Positions 17,463 to 27,466 of a stretch of DNA of 64,000 nt are shown one piece after another. This stretch comes from Bradyrhizobium sp. JYMT SZCCT0180 (GTDB lineage Bacteria > Pseudomonadota > Alphaproteobacteria > Rhizobiales > Xanthobacteraceae). The position numbers and the translations under genes were made by a program. The DNA is taken from assembly GCF_018130165.1 (NCBI RefSeq), contig NZ_JAFCLZ010000008.1, positions 186,001 to 250,000 on the forward strand, written 5' to 3'. The notes under the pieces are model-generated. The model made no database searches. It was given only the letters and a program-made list of their open reading frames with translations, and was not told the DNA's origin. The number at the start of each line of letters is the position of its first letter. Position 1 is the stretch's first letter.

Positions 17463-18332
17463 TCAGCGCTGCAGCCTTGCCAGCAGGCTCGACGTGTCCC
17501 AGCGCTTGCCGCCCATTTTTTCGACTTCGGAATAGAACTGATCGACCAGCGCGGTGACCGGCAGATTGGCGCCGTTGCGGCGGGATTCGGCGATGCAGAT
17601 CGACAGATCCTTGCGCATCCATTCGACGGCGAAGCCGAAATCGAACTTGCCGTCGTTCATGGTCTTGTAGCGGTTCTCCATCTGCCAGGACTGCGCGGCG
17701 CCCTTGGAGATGGTCTCGATCACGGCCTGGACGTCGAGGCCGGATTTTTTCGCGAAATGAATGCCTTCGGAGAGGCCCTGAACCAGCCCCGCGATACAGA
17801 TCTGGTTGACCATCTTTGTTAACTGACCGGAACCGGCGGGTCCGAGCAGCTTGCACATCCGCGCATAGGCCGCGATCACGGGCTCGGCGCCGGCATAGGC
17901 GTCCGCGGTGCCGCCGCACATCACCGTCAGGACGCCGTTTTCGGCGCCGGCCTGGCCGCCGGAAACCGGCGCATCGATGAATTTGAAGCCCGCTTTGGTG
18001 GCGGCGGCATCGAGCTCGCGGGCGACTTCGGCCGACGCGGTGGTGTGGTCGACGAAGGTCGCGCCCTTCGTCATGCCGGCAAAGGCGCCGTCAGCGCCGA
18101 TCGTGACCGCGCGCAAATCATTGTCATTGCCGACGCAGCACATGACGAAGTCTTGGCCTTCGGCAGCGGCCTTTGGCGTCGGCGCCGTGCGGCCGCCGAA
18201 CTTGTCCGCCCATTCCTTCGCCTTGGCTCCGGTCCGGTTGAAAACGGTGACCTCGTGGCCGCCTTTTTTCACCAGATGGCCCGCCATCGGGAAACCCATC
18301 ACGCCGAGACCGAGAAAAGCGACTTTAGCCAT
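17463..18332 (-). CDS. NAD(P)-dependent beta-hydroxyacid dehydrogenase (HIBADH/GarR family)
   Basis: A 289-residue dehydrogenase. The nucleotide motif GLGVMG is at residues 8-13; NRT at 32-34 follows the second strand and is compatible with NADP; the substrate loop SGG is at 124-126, and the catalytic lysine is Lys173 in GQLTKMVNQ. This fits 3-hydroxyisobutyrate dehydrogenase, tartronate semialdehyde reductase and glyoxylate/succinic-semialdehyde reductase. It stands alone, with repeats on both sides, so context does not resolve the substrate. Confidence 0.88.
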   Translation of the reverse strand: MAKVAFLGLGVMGFPMAGHLVKKGGHEVTVFNRTGAKAKEWADKFGGRTAPTPKAAAEGQDFVMCCVGNDNDLRAVTIGADGAFAGMTKGATFVDHTTASAEVARELDAAATKAGFKFIDAPVSGGQAGAENGVLTVMCGGTADAYAGAEPVIAAYARMCKLLGPAGSGQLTKMVNQICIAGLVQGLSEGIHFAKKSGLDVQAVIETISKGAAQSWQMENRYKTMNDGKFDFGFAVEWMRKDLSICIAESRRNGANLPVTALVDQFYSEVEKMGGKRWDTSSLLARLQR

Positions 18333-18486
18333 GTGTGCTACCTTATCGTTTGCCCGTGCGGGCTTGATCTTTGGGGGGCCGGACTTCGACCGAAGCTGGG
18401 AAGGGCCGGGCGGAACCCTGAGGCGGGTGGCCGCACCATAACCTCTGCGTCATGAAGGGCAACGCCTTCGTTTGGCTGGCGCGATC

Positions 18487-18576
18487 GGACACCGGTTCGC
18501 GTCAGGAAAACGCGTCAAAACAAGAGTCTAGAGAAGTTAGTTATGATTCCATCAGAACCGGTTATGCTCTAGGATC
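18487..18576 (+). repeat. Dispersed core-plus-hairpin element, copy 1
   Basis: It has the core ACCGGTTCGCGTCAGGAAAA followed by CGCGTCAAAAC and an outer stem TCTAGAG / CTCTAGGA around a diverged inner arm. Related copies are at 19071, 21650 and 26709. Confidence 0.8.
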
Positions 18577-18617
18577 ACCCGGTTTAAACAACTCACAAAA
18601 AAAGGGAGTGAGATCGC

Positions 18618-19055
18618 ATGGGCGTCAGCGTGGGCGTGCTCGATCATTTCAACATCCGGACCCGGAATCTCGCCGACACGGTCCGCTTTTACGAAGATGT
18701 CCTGGGCCTGGAAAAGGGCGCCCGGCCGAACTTCGCCTTCCCGGGGGCGTGGATGTACTCGGAGGGCAAGGCGGTGGTGCATCTGGTCGATATTTCCAAG
18801 ACCGACGAACCCCAAAAGCCTGACTCCGGCGTGGTCCATCACGTGGCCTTCGCCAGTACGGGCTTTGCCGGCATGCAGCAGCGGCTCAAATCGAAGGCGA
18901 TGGCATTCGACTCGCGCCAGGTTCCCGGCGGCGATCTCTGGCAGATCTTCGTCACCGATCCCAACGGCGTGATGGTCGAATTGAACTACGAGGCCGCCAA
19001 GGAGGGCGGGGTCGTGGCCCCGGCCGAACGCCGGGACGACGTCGGAGCAAGGTAG
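18618..19055 (+). CDS. VOC family (glyoxalase/dioxygenase-like) protein
   Basis: A 145-residue vicinal-oxygen-chelate protein with an early His in LDHFNIRT, a second in SGVVHHVAF, and a C-terminal Glu in MVELNYE, the usual metal triad. Phe-Tyr-Glu after RTRNLADTVR is the standard first-helix pattern. AGGGAGTGAG precedes the ATG. A metal-dependent lyase, isomerase or dioxygenase is implied; the substrate is unknown. It is flanked by two copies of the same dispersed repeat, so it seems to be an isolated transcription unit. Confidence 0.85.
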   Translation: MGVSVGVLDHFNIRTRNLADTVRFYEDVLGLEKGARPNFAFPGAWMYSEGKAVVHLVDISKTDEPQKPDSGVVHHVAFASTGFAGMQQRLKSKAMAFDSRQVPGGDLWQIFVTDPNGVMVELNYEAAKEGGVVAPAERRDDVGAR

Positions 19056-19070
19056 CCTTTTGGGCTGCAA

Positions 19071-19216
19071 CGCTCTAAGAGGGCCCCGGTTCTGATGCTC
19101 ATCAGAACCGACTAGAGCGTTTTCCAGCGAAGTGGACCCGGTTCGCGTCAAGAAAACGCGTCAATCAAGAATCTAGAGCCCCGTTCCGATTCGATCGGAA
19201 CGGACAAGGCTCTAGG
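19071..19216 (+). repeat. Dispersed core-plus-hairpin element, copy 2 (two hairpins)
   Basis: A first hairpin with arms CGGTTCTGAT / ATCAGAACCG inside CGCTCTA / TAGAGCG is followed by the core (GCGAAGTGGACCCGGTTCGC then GTCAAGAAAACGCGTC) and by a second hairpin with arms CCGTTCCGAT / ATCGGAACGG inside AGAGCC / GGCTCT. Stems differ in sequence but keep pairing. Confidence 0.85.
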
Positions 19217-19232
19217 CTCCAGGAGACGTGCC

Positions 19233-20369
19233 GTGAGCGTTACGCAGCAACAGGTTCTCGATGCCCTGGCCAAGGTGGCTTCGCCGCGCGGCGTCGCCTT
19301 GACCAATGCCAATGTGCTGTCGGCGATCACGGCCACCGACGGCAAGGTGTTCTTCTCCATCAATGTCGACGCCGCGGAGGCCCGCGCGTGGGAAAGCGTG
19401 CGGGCGCAGGCGGAAGCCGCGGTTCGCGCCATTCCCGGCGTCAGCGTGGCGATGATCGCACTGACCGCCGAGCGCAAGCCCGGCGCTGCGCCGCCGCCAC
19501 CACCTCAGCCGCATCGCCACACGCACGGCGTGCAACCGGTGTCGGCGCATAAGCCGCCGCAAAGCCCGGCGTCCCCGATGTCCAAACAAGCTGAAATCCC
19601 AGGCGTTGCCGCTGTGATTGCGGTGGCATCCGGCAAGGGCGGGGTCGGCAAGTCGACGACGGCGCTCAATCTTGCGCTCGGCTTGCGCGATCTCGGCCTG
19701 CGCGTCGGCCTGCTCGACGCTGATATTTACGGCCCCTCGGTGCCGCGGCTGACCGGCATTCACGAGAAGCCGAAACTGAACGACGACCGCAAGATGATTC
19801 CGATCGAGCGCTTCGGTCTTGCCATCATGTCGATCGGCTTCCTGGTCGAGGAAGAGACCGCGATGATCTGGCGCGGACCGATGGTGATGTCGGCGATCAC
19901 CCAGATGCTGCGCGATGTGGCATGGGGCACGCTCGACATTCTCGTGGTCGACATGCCGCCCGGCACCGGTGACGCGCAACTGACCCTGGCGCAGAACGTG
20001 CCGCTGAAGGGGGCGGTCATCATCTCGACCCCGCAGGATCTCTCCTTGATCGACGCGCGGCGCGGCCTTGCCATGTTCAAGAAGGTCAACGTGCCTGTGC
20101 TCGGCATCGTCGAGAACATGAGCTATTTCCAGTGCCCGCATTGCGGCACACGGTCGGACATTTTCGGTCATGGCGGGGCGCGGCACGAGGCCGAGCGGCT
20201 GGGTGTGCCGTTTCTGGGTGAGATCCCGCTGCACATGTCGATTCGCACCACCTCGGACTCCGGTAACCCGGTGGTGGCGAGCGAGCCGGACGGTCCGCAC
20301 GCCGCCATCTACCGCGAAATCGGTACCAAGGTCCGCGACCAGCTTCAGGGCGCAAATGCTGCCGCCTGA
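19233..20369 (+). CDS. mrp: Mrp/NBP35-type iron-sulfur carrier ATPase
   Basis: A 378-residue P-loop protein that carries and transfers Fe-S clusters. The N-terminal MIP18/DUF59 domain (about 1-80) is joined by a Pro/His-rich linker (about 84-115) to the ParA-like ATPase with GKGGVGKST at 134-142; the cluster-binding CPHC is at 301-304. The start is a GTG at 19233 supported by AGGAG nine bases upstream. It stands alone, next to a dispersed repeat. Confidence 0.92.
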   Translation: MSVTQQQVLDALAKVASPRGVALTNANVLSAITATDGKVFFSINVDAAEARAWESVRAQAEAAVRAIPGVSVAMIALTAERKPGAAPPPPPQPHRHTHGVQPVSAHKPPQSPASPMSKQAEIPGVAAVIAVASGKGGVGKSTTALNLALGLRDLGLRVGLLDADIYGPSVPRLTGIHEKPKLNDDRKMIPIERFGLAIMSIGFLVEEETAMIWRGPMVMSAITQMLRDVAWGTLDILVVDMPPGTGDAQLTLAQNVPLKGAVIISTPQDLSLIDARRGLAMFKKVNVPVLGIVENMSYFQCPHCGTRSDIFGHGGARHEAERLGVPFLGEIPLHMSIRTTSDSGNPVVASEPDGPHAAIYREIGTKVRDQLQGANAAA

Positions 20370-20555
20370 GGGCCTTATTCGGCTTCCCTGAGACTTTCGT
20401 TTAATCAGTGCAGTCATGCCTTTGTCGCGTTTTCGTTCGCCAACTTCCATGTTAAAGCGCCCCCGCCAGAGTGCCCCGGATGACGTGGAATTCGCCCCGC
20501 CGGAGGATCGCTCGCGGAAATTGGGAAACGCCCCCGCCTTTAAGGAGATGCCTGA

Positions 20556-21644
<1,089 letters not shown>

Positions 21645-21649
21645 TGCAT

Positions 21650-21749
21650 AGCGTTTTCGAGCGAAGTGGATCCCGGTTCGCGTCAAGAAAACGCGTCAAA
21701 ACAAAAGTGAGACCCCTGGGTCTGATGTAATCAGGCCCAGGGGCCTCAT
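21650..21749 (+). repeat. Dispersed core-plus-hairpin element, copy 3
   Basis: The core GCGTTTTCGAGCGAAGTGGA with CCGGTTCGCGTCAAGAAAAC and GCGTCAAAACAAAAG is followed by a hairpin with arms CCCCTGGGTCTGAT / ATCAGGCCCAGGGG. It sits directly behind the first binding protein gene and may end its transcript. Confidence 0.85.
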
Positions 21750-21765
21750 CCTAAGTCGTACAGCA

Positions 21766-21796
21766 AGCCCGGTCTCCCAAGGAGGCCGGGCTTTTT
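21766..21796 (+). terminator. Rho-independent terminator between tandem binding-protein genes
   Basis: AGCCCGG / CCGGGCT with inner CTCC / GGAG pairs is followed by TTTT. It suggests the two binding-protein genes are transcribed separately. Confidence 0.8.
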
Positions 21797-21905
21797 GCGT
21801 TACGCCCTGCAGTTCGGGATGGAAATCGGGAACCGGATGTTCCATGGTGCCGCCAAAGCCTCGGCAAGAAGGCACTCGGACACACATCCACAAGGGCAGG
21901 ATTCC

Positions 21906-22994
21906 ATGAAAAGAAGAGATTTTCTCAAGGTCACAGGTATTGGCGCCGCGGGTGCCGCAACTCTGGCGGCGCCGGCGATCGCGCAGTCGATGCCGGAAAT
22001 CAAATGGCGGCTGACGGCGAGCTGGCCGAAATCGCTCGACACGCTGTGGGGCGGGGTTGAGGTGATGGCCAAGCAGGTCGCCGAAGCCACCGACAACAAG
22101 TTTCAACTTCAGACCTTTGCCGGCGGTGAAATCGTTCCCGGCCTGCAGGTTCTTGATGCCGTGCAAAACGGCACCGTCGAGATGGGACATACCGCGTCCT
22201 ACTATTACTTCGGCAAGGACCCGACGTTTGCGTTCGGCACGGCGGTGCCGTTCGGACCTAACCAGCGCCTCAACCAGGCCTGGTACATGCAGGGCGGCGG
22301 CAGGGAACTGCTCAACGAGTTCTACAAGAGCTACAACGTCACGTCGTTTCTGGCCGGCAATACCGGTTGCCAGATGGGCGGCTGGTTCCGCAAGGAGATC
22401 AACACCGTCGACGATCTGAAGGGGCTGAAGATGCGCATCGGCGGCTTTGCCGGCCGCGTCATGCAGAAACTGGGTGTCGTGCCGCAGCAATTGGCCGGCG
22501 GCGACATTTATCCCGCGCTCGAAAAAGGCACGATCGACGCGGCGGAATGGGTAGGCCCTTACGACGACGAGAAGCTCGGCTTCAACAAGGTCGCGCCGCA
22601 TTATTACTATCCCGGTTGGTGGGAAGGCGGCCCGATGCTGCTCGCGATCGTCAATCTGGAAAAGTGGAACGCGCTGCCGAAACACTACCAAACCGTTCTC
22701 GAGCTGGCAGGGCAGTCCGCCAACAGCTGGATGATGGCGAAGTACGATCAGCTCAATCCACAGTCGCTCAAGAAGCTGCTTGCCGGTGGCACCAAGCTGC
22801 ATGCGTTTTCGCCGCCGATCATGCAGGCCTGCCTGAAAGCGACCAAGGAAATTTACGCCGAGACGGCGGCGACCAACCCGAACTTCAAGAAGGTGCTGGA
22901 CTCGCTGAACGGCTTCACGAGCAACGGATACCAGTGGTTCCAGGTCGCCGAACTCGGTTACGACAGCTTCATGGCGCGCAACCCGCAGGGCTGA
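21906..22994 (+). CDS. TRAP transporter substrate-binding protein 2, Tat-exported
   Basis: A 362-residue paralogue of the gene at 20556, again starting MKRRDFLKV with a twin-arginine signal and AIAQ cleavage region. The start at 21906 is chosen because the Tat motif begins there; the frame is open further upstream without a signal. Conserved blocks include [18 protein letters not shown] and YYYPGWWEGGPM. The tandem arrangement implies duplication, and differences between the two may reflect different ligands or affinities for one permease. Confidence 0.9.
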   Translation: MKRRDFLKVTGIGAAGAATLAAPAIAQSMPEIKWRLTASWPKSLDTLWGGVEVMAKQVAEATDNKFQLQTFAGGEIVPGLQVLDAVQNGTVEMGHTASYYYFGKDPTFAFGTAVPFGPNQRLNQAWYMQGGGRELLNEFYKSYNVTSFLAGNTGCQMGGWFRKEINTVDDLKGLKMRIGGFAGRVMQKLGVVPQQLAGGDIYPALEKGTIDAAEWVGPYDDEKLGFNKVAPHYYYPGWWEGGPMLLAIVNLEKWNALPKHYQTVLELAGQSANSWMMAKYDQLNPQSLKKLLAGGTKLHAFSPPIMQACLKATKEIYAETAATNPNFKKVLDSLNGFTSNGYQWFQVAELGYDSFMARNPQG

Positions 22995-23023
22995 TCGTCA
23001 AGCAAGCAGCAGCTTCAACAAAC

Positions 23024-23055
23024 AAAAACCCCGGAGCGAAAGCTCCGGGGTTTTT
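23024..23055. terminator. Bidirectional terminator between convergent TRAP genes
   Basis: AAAAACCCCGGAGC and GCTCCGGGGTTTTT pair perfectly around GAAA. The symmetrical A and T tracts allow it to serve both the binding-protein gene and the opposite dctM. Confidence 0.9.
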
Positions 23056-23087
23056 CGTTACAGGAATCCTGGCAGGGATCGCGCCCG

Positions 23088-24689
23088 CTATTGTTTTGGC
23101 TGGCCGAAATCCAGTGGTGGCAATTCGATCTGCGGCACCTCGATCCTGACCTTGCTGAGATCGACGTCGAGCGGCTTGTCGAGGAACACGGTCACCACGC
23201 TCGGGAAAGCGACCACGATCGCCACCATGATCGCCTGCAGGCCGATCCAGGGCAGGGCACCCCAATAGATGTCGGAGCTCTTCACCTCTTTGGGCGCGAC
23301 GCCGCGCAAATAGAACAGCGCAAAGCCGAACGGCGGATGCAGGAACGACGTCTGCATGTTGACGCACAGCATGACGCCGAACCAGATCAGCGCAGCGTCG
23401 GGGCCCACGACCGGCGCCAATATCTTCTGCGCAATCGGCGCCACCATCGGCAGGATGATGAAGGCGATCTCGAAGAAGTCGAGGAAGAACGCGAGGAAGA
23501 AGATGAAGAGATTGATGAAGATCAGGAAGCCCCAGACGCCACCGGGGATCGAGGTCAGGTGATGCTCGAGCCAGACGCCGCCGGAGACGCCGAGGAACAC
23601 CACCGAGAAGCAGGTCGAACCGATCAGGATGAACACCACCATGGTGGAGAGGCGCATCGTCGACTCGTAGCCCTGCTTGATCAGGCCGCGCAGGTCCGGG
23701 ATGCGGACGGCTTCGAGGCAGAGCCAGACGACGGCGAGATAGACCACCGCGAAGGTGAGTTTCAGCACCTTGCCTTCACCGAGAAGCATGCCGACGATCA
23801 CCGCGACGCCGGTGGCGGCGATGCCGATCAGGAGCATCTTGTGCCCCTTGCTGCTCAGGTCCTTGTGGTGGATCGCAGCGAGGACGATGGCGCCGATGGC
23901 GCCCATCGCGCCGGCTTCGGTCGGCGTTGCCAGGCCCATCATCATGGTACCCAGCACCACGAAGATCAGAACGGCTGACGGAATGATGCCCATCAGGCAT
24001 TTCTTCCAGAGCGGCCAGCCCCTCAGCGTGAGCGCGTCCCTCGGAACCGGAGGGACGTGATCCGGTTTGATGAGGCCAAGCATGAACGTATAGCTGGCGA
24101 ACAGCGCGATCTGGAGGATCGATGGCCCCCAGGCGCCGAGATACATGTCGCCGACCGACTTGCCGAGCTGGTCGGCCATCACGATCAGCACGAGCGAGGG
24201 CGGCACCAATTGGGTGATCGTGCCGGACGCGGCGAGCACGCCGGTGATGTAGCGAATGTTATAGCCGTAGCGCATCATCACCGGCATCGAGATCAGCGCC
24301 ATGGCGATCACCTGCGCGGCCACCGTGCCTGTGATTGCACCGAGGATAAAGCCGACGATGATGACGGAATAGCCGAGGCCGCCGCGGACCGGTCCGAACA
24401 GCTGACCCATCGAGTCCAGCATGTCTTCCGCCAGCCCGCACCGTTCCAGGATCGAGCCCATGAAGGTGAAGAACGGGATCGCCAGCAGCAGTTCGTTGGA
24501 GACCACGCCGCCGAAGATGCGGCCCGGAATCGCCTGCAGGAAGTTCATGTCGAAGAAGCCGAGATAGATCGACAGGAAGCCGAACGACAGCCCGAGCGCG
24601 GCCAGCGTGAACGCCACCGGGAAGCCGATCAGCATGGCCAGAATCAAGCCGCCGAACATCAGCGGCGGCATCATCTCCAGCGTAATCAT
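23088..24689 (-). CDS. dctM: TRAP transporter large permease with central insertion
   Basis: A 533-residue DctM-family permease, longer than the 465-residue homologue at 13340. Shared landmarks are FFTFMGSILERCGL, GTVAAQVIAMALISMPVMM and ITQLVPPSLVLIV. The extra length is an insertion of about 55 residues near 281-335, between HHKDLSS and LRGLIKQG, containing two hydrophobic stretches (LLIGIAATGVAVIVGMLL and FAVVYLAVVWLCL). The start overlaps the dctQ stop by four bases. It should carry the substrate bound by the Tat-exported proteins opposite. Confidence 0.9.
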   Translation of the reverse strand: MITLEMMPPLMFGGLILAMLIGFPVAFTLAALGLSFGFLSIYLGFFDMNFLQAIPGRIFGGVVSNELLLAIPFFTFMGSILERCGLAEDMLDSMGQLFGPVRGGLGYSVIIVGFILGAITGTVAAQVIAMALISMPVMMRYGYNIRYITGVLAASGTITQLVPPSLVLIVMADQLGKSVGDMYLGAWGPSILQIALFASYTFMLGLIKPDHVPPVPRDALTLRGWPLWKKCLMGIIPSAVLIFVVLGTMMMGLATPTEAGAMGAIGAIVLAAIHHKDLSSKGHKMLLIGIAATGVAVIVGMLLGEGKVLKLTFAVVYLAVVWLCLEAVRIPDLRGLIKQGYESTMRLSTMVVFILIGSTCFSVVFLGVSGGVWLEHHLTSIPGGVWGFLIFINLFIFFLAFFLDFFEIAFIILPMVAPIAQKILAPVVGPDAALIWFGVMLCVNMQTSFLHPPFGFALFYLRGVAPKEVKSSDIYWGALPWIGLQAIMVAIVVAFPSVVTVFLDKPLDVDLSKVRIEVPQIELPPLDFGQPKQ

Positions 24690-25225
24690 TGCAGCGGCCT
24701 CTCGTATTTGGCGTCGATCATGACATAGCCCTTCAACGCCGCGATGCGCTTGATCACTTCGGAGACGCCTTGCAGCGCCAGGAAAACGAAGCCGATGGGA
24801 ACGACGGCCTTGATCGGCCAGCGCACCAAGCCGCCGGCATTGCTGGAGATTTCACTGACCACGTAGGATTGCATGAAGAATGGCCACGACAGATAGGCCA
24901 GCAGCAGGCAGGACGGGATCAGGAAGAACAGCGTTCCGATCATGTCGAGCCAGAGCTGTCCGCGCTCGGACAGCATGAGATAGAGAATTTCGACGCGAAC
25001 GTGCTCGTTCTTCTTGAAGGTATAGGAGGCGCCGAACATTATGAAGACGGCGAACATGTACCACTGCAATTCGAGCCAGCTGTTAGAGCTGTAGCCGAAC
25101 GCGTAACGGATCATCGCGTTGGCGGCGCTGACCACGCAGGCGGCGAGCACGAGCCAGTTGCAGATGCCGCCCAGTTGCTCGTTGATCCAGTCGATGCCGT
25201 TACTGATTGCCAACAATGGACGCAT
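24686..25225 (-). CDS. dctQ: TRAP transporter small permease
   Basis: A 179-residue membrane protein with four hydrophobic helices and the family pattern SNSWLELQWYMFAVFIMFGA. The start at 25225 is preferred because GAGGAGAA lies seven bases before it; an in-frame GTG six codons earlier overlaps that site. It forms an operon with dctM through an ATGA overlap. Its binding proteins lie on the opposite strand downstream, an uncommon but known layout. Confidence 0.88.
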   Translation of the reverse strand: MRPLLAISNGIDWINEQLGGICNWLVLAACVVSAANAMIRYAFGYSSNSWLELQWYMFAVFIMFGASYTFKKNEHVRVEILYLMLSERGQLWLDMIGTLFFLIPSCLLLAYLSWPFFMQSYVVSEISSNAGGLVRWPIKAVVPIGFVFLALQGVSEVIKRIAALKGYVMIDAKYERPLQ

Positions 25226-25243
25226 TACGTTCTCCTCGGGCAC

Positions 25244-25602
25244 GTCATCGACATGCGCCGGATTTCTTCATTGATATTGCGTCGCCACCCCGCGTCAGGC
25301 GCGCACAGCCGCTGCCGCGCGGCAAACGCGCAGCTTCATTCCGGCGCGAAAAACGCGCAGGTTCGCAGCTCATTCGCTGGAGCGATTGCAACGATAGTCC
25401 TCCCCCGTTCGCACGCTTCCGCCGTCTTGGCTGCTCCATGAGAGAGCAGCGGCCCATCCGGCCGTGCTGGCGTAAAGCAGCCGCACCATTTCAGTGCGTT
25501 GCAGCGGCGTCAATCGGAAAATGGACAAATTGACGCGGGCTATCAGTTACGTGGGGACGACGCGCTTGGTTGCGCGGGACGGCAAAAATACACGCTGAAA
25601 TT
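25244..25602. other. Intergenic stretch, no gene seen
   Basis: About 360 bases between the TRAP dctQ start and the moaA stop. I see only short repeats of CGCGCGGCAAACGCGCAG / GCGCGAAAAACGCGCAG type and no convincing frame, hairpin terminator or known riboswitch. It must contain the promoter of the dctQM operon. Confidence 0.5.
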
Positions 25603-26634
25603 TCAACCGCCGGTAACGCTCATGTGGCGGCTGACGCTTGGGCGGTTATGGCGGCGGTCGATGATGAAGTCGTGGCCCTTCGGCTTCAGGCCGATGGCGC
25701 GGTCGATCGCGGCGGAGAGCAGGTCGTTGTCGGCAGATGCCCGCAAGGGTTTGCGCAAATCGGAGGCATCCTCGTGACCGAGGCAGGTGTGCAGCGTGCC
25801 GGTGCAGGTGATCCGTACCCGGTTACAGGACTCGCAGAAATTATGGGTCATCGGCGTGATGAAGCCGAGCTTGCCGCCGGTCTCGCTGACGCGGACATAG
25901 CGGGCAGGGCCGCCGGTGTCGTCGTCGAGATCGGTCAGCGTGTAGTGCTGGGCGAGACGCGCACGCAACAACGACAGCGGCACGTACTGATCGATCCGGC
26001 CTTCGCCGATGTCGCCCATCGGCATCACTTCGATCAGCGTCAGCGCCATGCCCTTGTCGTGCGCCCATTGCATCAGCGAGGGGATTTCCTCCTCGTTCAT
26101 GTTCTTCAGCGCCACCGCGTTGATCTTCACCGCAAGGCCCGCCGCGCGCGCGGCTTCAATGCCGGCCAGCACCTTGTCGATGTCGCCCCAGCGCGTGATG
26201 GCGCGGAACTTGGCGGGATCGAGCGTGTCCAGCGAGACGTTGATCCGGCGCACGCCGGCGTCGCGCAACTCGCCGGCAAAGCGCGCCAGCTGCGAGCCAT
26301 TGGTGGTCAGCGTCAACTCATCGAGCGCGCCGCTCGTAAGATGCCGCGACAGCGAGCGCACCAGCGACATCACGTTGCGCCGGACCAGCGGCTCACCGCC
26401 GGTGAGGCGGATCTTGCGCACGCCCTTGGCGACGAAGGCCGAGCACAGCCGGTCGAGTTCTTCCAGCGTCAGCAAATCGGCTTTCGGCAGGAACGTCATG
26501 TCTTCGGACATGCAATAGAAGCAGCGCAGGTCGCAGCGATCGGTGACGGACACCCGCAGATAGCGGATGGTCCGCCCGAACGGATCGGTCATCGGAGAGA
26601 ACAGCTGATCGGGAGAAGTCGACAATCCGCTCAT
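25603..26634 (-). CDS. moaA: GTP 3',8-cyclase (molybdenum cofactor biosynthesis protein A)
   Basis: A 343-residue radical-SAM enzyme that starts molybdopterin synthesis. The SAM cluster cysteines are Cys34, Cys38 and Cys41 (CDLRCFYC), the second cluster Cys267, Cys270 and Cys284, and the chain ends in the essential Gly-Gly. I start at MSGLSTSP (26634); the frame is open 18 codons further but those residues are basic and not family-like. Other moa genes are not adjacent. Confidence 0.95.
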   Translation of the reverse strand: MSGLSTSPDQLFSPMTDPFGRTIRYLRVSVTDRCDLRCFYCMSEDMTFLPKADLLTLEELDRLCSAFVAKGVRKIRLTGGEPLVRRNVMSLVRSLSRHLTSGALDELTLTTNGSQLARFAGELRDAGVRRINVSLDTLDPAKFRAITRWGDIDKVLAGIEAARAAGLAVKINAVALKNMNEEEIPSLMQWAHDKGMALTLIEVMPMGDIGEGRIDQYVPLSLLRARLAQHYTLTDLDDDTGGPARYVRVSETGGKLGFITPMTHNFCESCNRVRITCTGTLHTCLGHEDASDLRKPLRASADNDLLSAAIDRAIGLKPKGHDFIIDRRHNRPSVSRHMSVTGG

Positions 26635-26708
26635 CCAAACTGCCTTGCAAACCCTGCCTGCGCGCCGCGTGCGGCGGAACCGCCGCAACGTCTGTCACCC
26701 ATCATCCT

Positions 26709-26811
26709 ATAGTGCTTTCGAGCGAAGTGGATACCGGTTCGCGTGAAGAAAGTGCGTTAAAACGAAAGACTTATATCCCGGTTCTGATTTCAATCCGAGC
26801 CGGGATATAGG
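26709..26811 (+). repeat. Dispersed core-plus-hairpin element, copy 4
   Basis: TTTCGAGCGAAGTGGATACC then GGTTCGCGTGAAGAAAGTGC forms the core; the hairpin has ten perfect pairs TATATCCCGG / CCGGGATATA. It lies between moaA and the lipoprotein gene. Confidence 0.85.
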
Positions 26812-26858
26812 CACGAAGCAAGACGGCCACAATCCACAGCTTTCGGGTGCGGTGCCGA

Positions 26859-27326
26859 TCAGCGGGCCGGCTGCGTCGCCGGCGCGGCGGGGCTCGGGAA
26901 CAGTGAGGCGGCGGGCGCGGCTGCCGCAGCCTTCGGCTTCTTCTTCGGTCGCATTGTTTTTTTCCGGGGCGGCGGCCCTTCGGGCTTCAGCTCGGCGACC
27001 ACGGGGTTGGGGTCGATCGTGGTGGAGCCGGGCGTCGTGAAGTCGCCGGGGTCGCGGATCACCTGGACGGGAACCGTGACCGGCTGGAACCTCGGCATCG
27101 CAAAGGTGACCGTAAAGCCGGCGTCGGGGGTGGCGACCGCAACCGAGCAGGGGGTCTTGCAGCCCGGACCGACCGAGGTGGTGGCATCCGCCCCTGGCGG
27201 CACCGACTCCAGCTGGACCTGGATCGGCGGCGGCGTCGGCTTGAAGGAATCCATGGAAAACGAGGAACAGCCGGCCAGAGAGGCTCCAGCGACGGCAATC
27301 GCGAACACACGACGTATGATCATCAC
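26859..27326 (-). CDS. Putative lipoprotein with a PEGA-like domain
   Basis: A 155-residue protein with a lipoprotein signal: the lipobox LAGC places the acylated Cys at residue 20. Residues 36-75 (VQLESVPPGADATTSVGPGC and onward) resemble a PEGA-type beta domain with two cysteines. The tail (about 125-155) is Lys/Pro/Ala-rich, which may contact peptidoglycan or be disordered. Function unknown; no operon partner. Confidence 0.75.
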   Translation of the reverse strand: MMIIRRVFAIAVAGASLAGCSSFSMDSFKPTPPPIQVQLESVPPGADATTSVGPGCKTPCSVAVATPDAGFTVTFAMPRFQPVTVPVQVIRDPGDFTTPGSTTIDPNPVVAELKPEGPPPRKKTMRPKKKPKAAAAAPAASLFPSPAAPATQPAR

Positions 27327-27466
27327 TCACCTGCGGCGATCAGCCACAATCCCCGATCCGGACCATAGGAGCGTGAGAACAGGGCCGCAACCGCACCGTG
27401 CAGATTCACTAAAGGATGGTTAATGCCGGCAAGGAGAGGTAAATATACCTTATATAAATCAATATG

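Noticed and set aside
24057..24728. 223-codon plus-strand frame opposite the TRAP permease genes
   Set aside because: Translation is dominated by His, Arg, Asp and Gln and shows no hydrophobic or domain pattern; it is a shadow.
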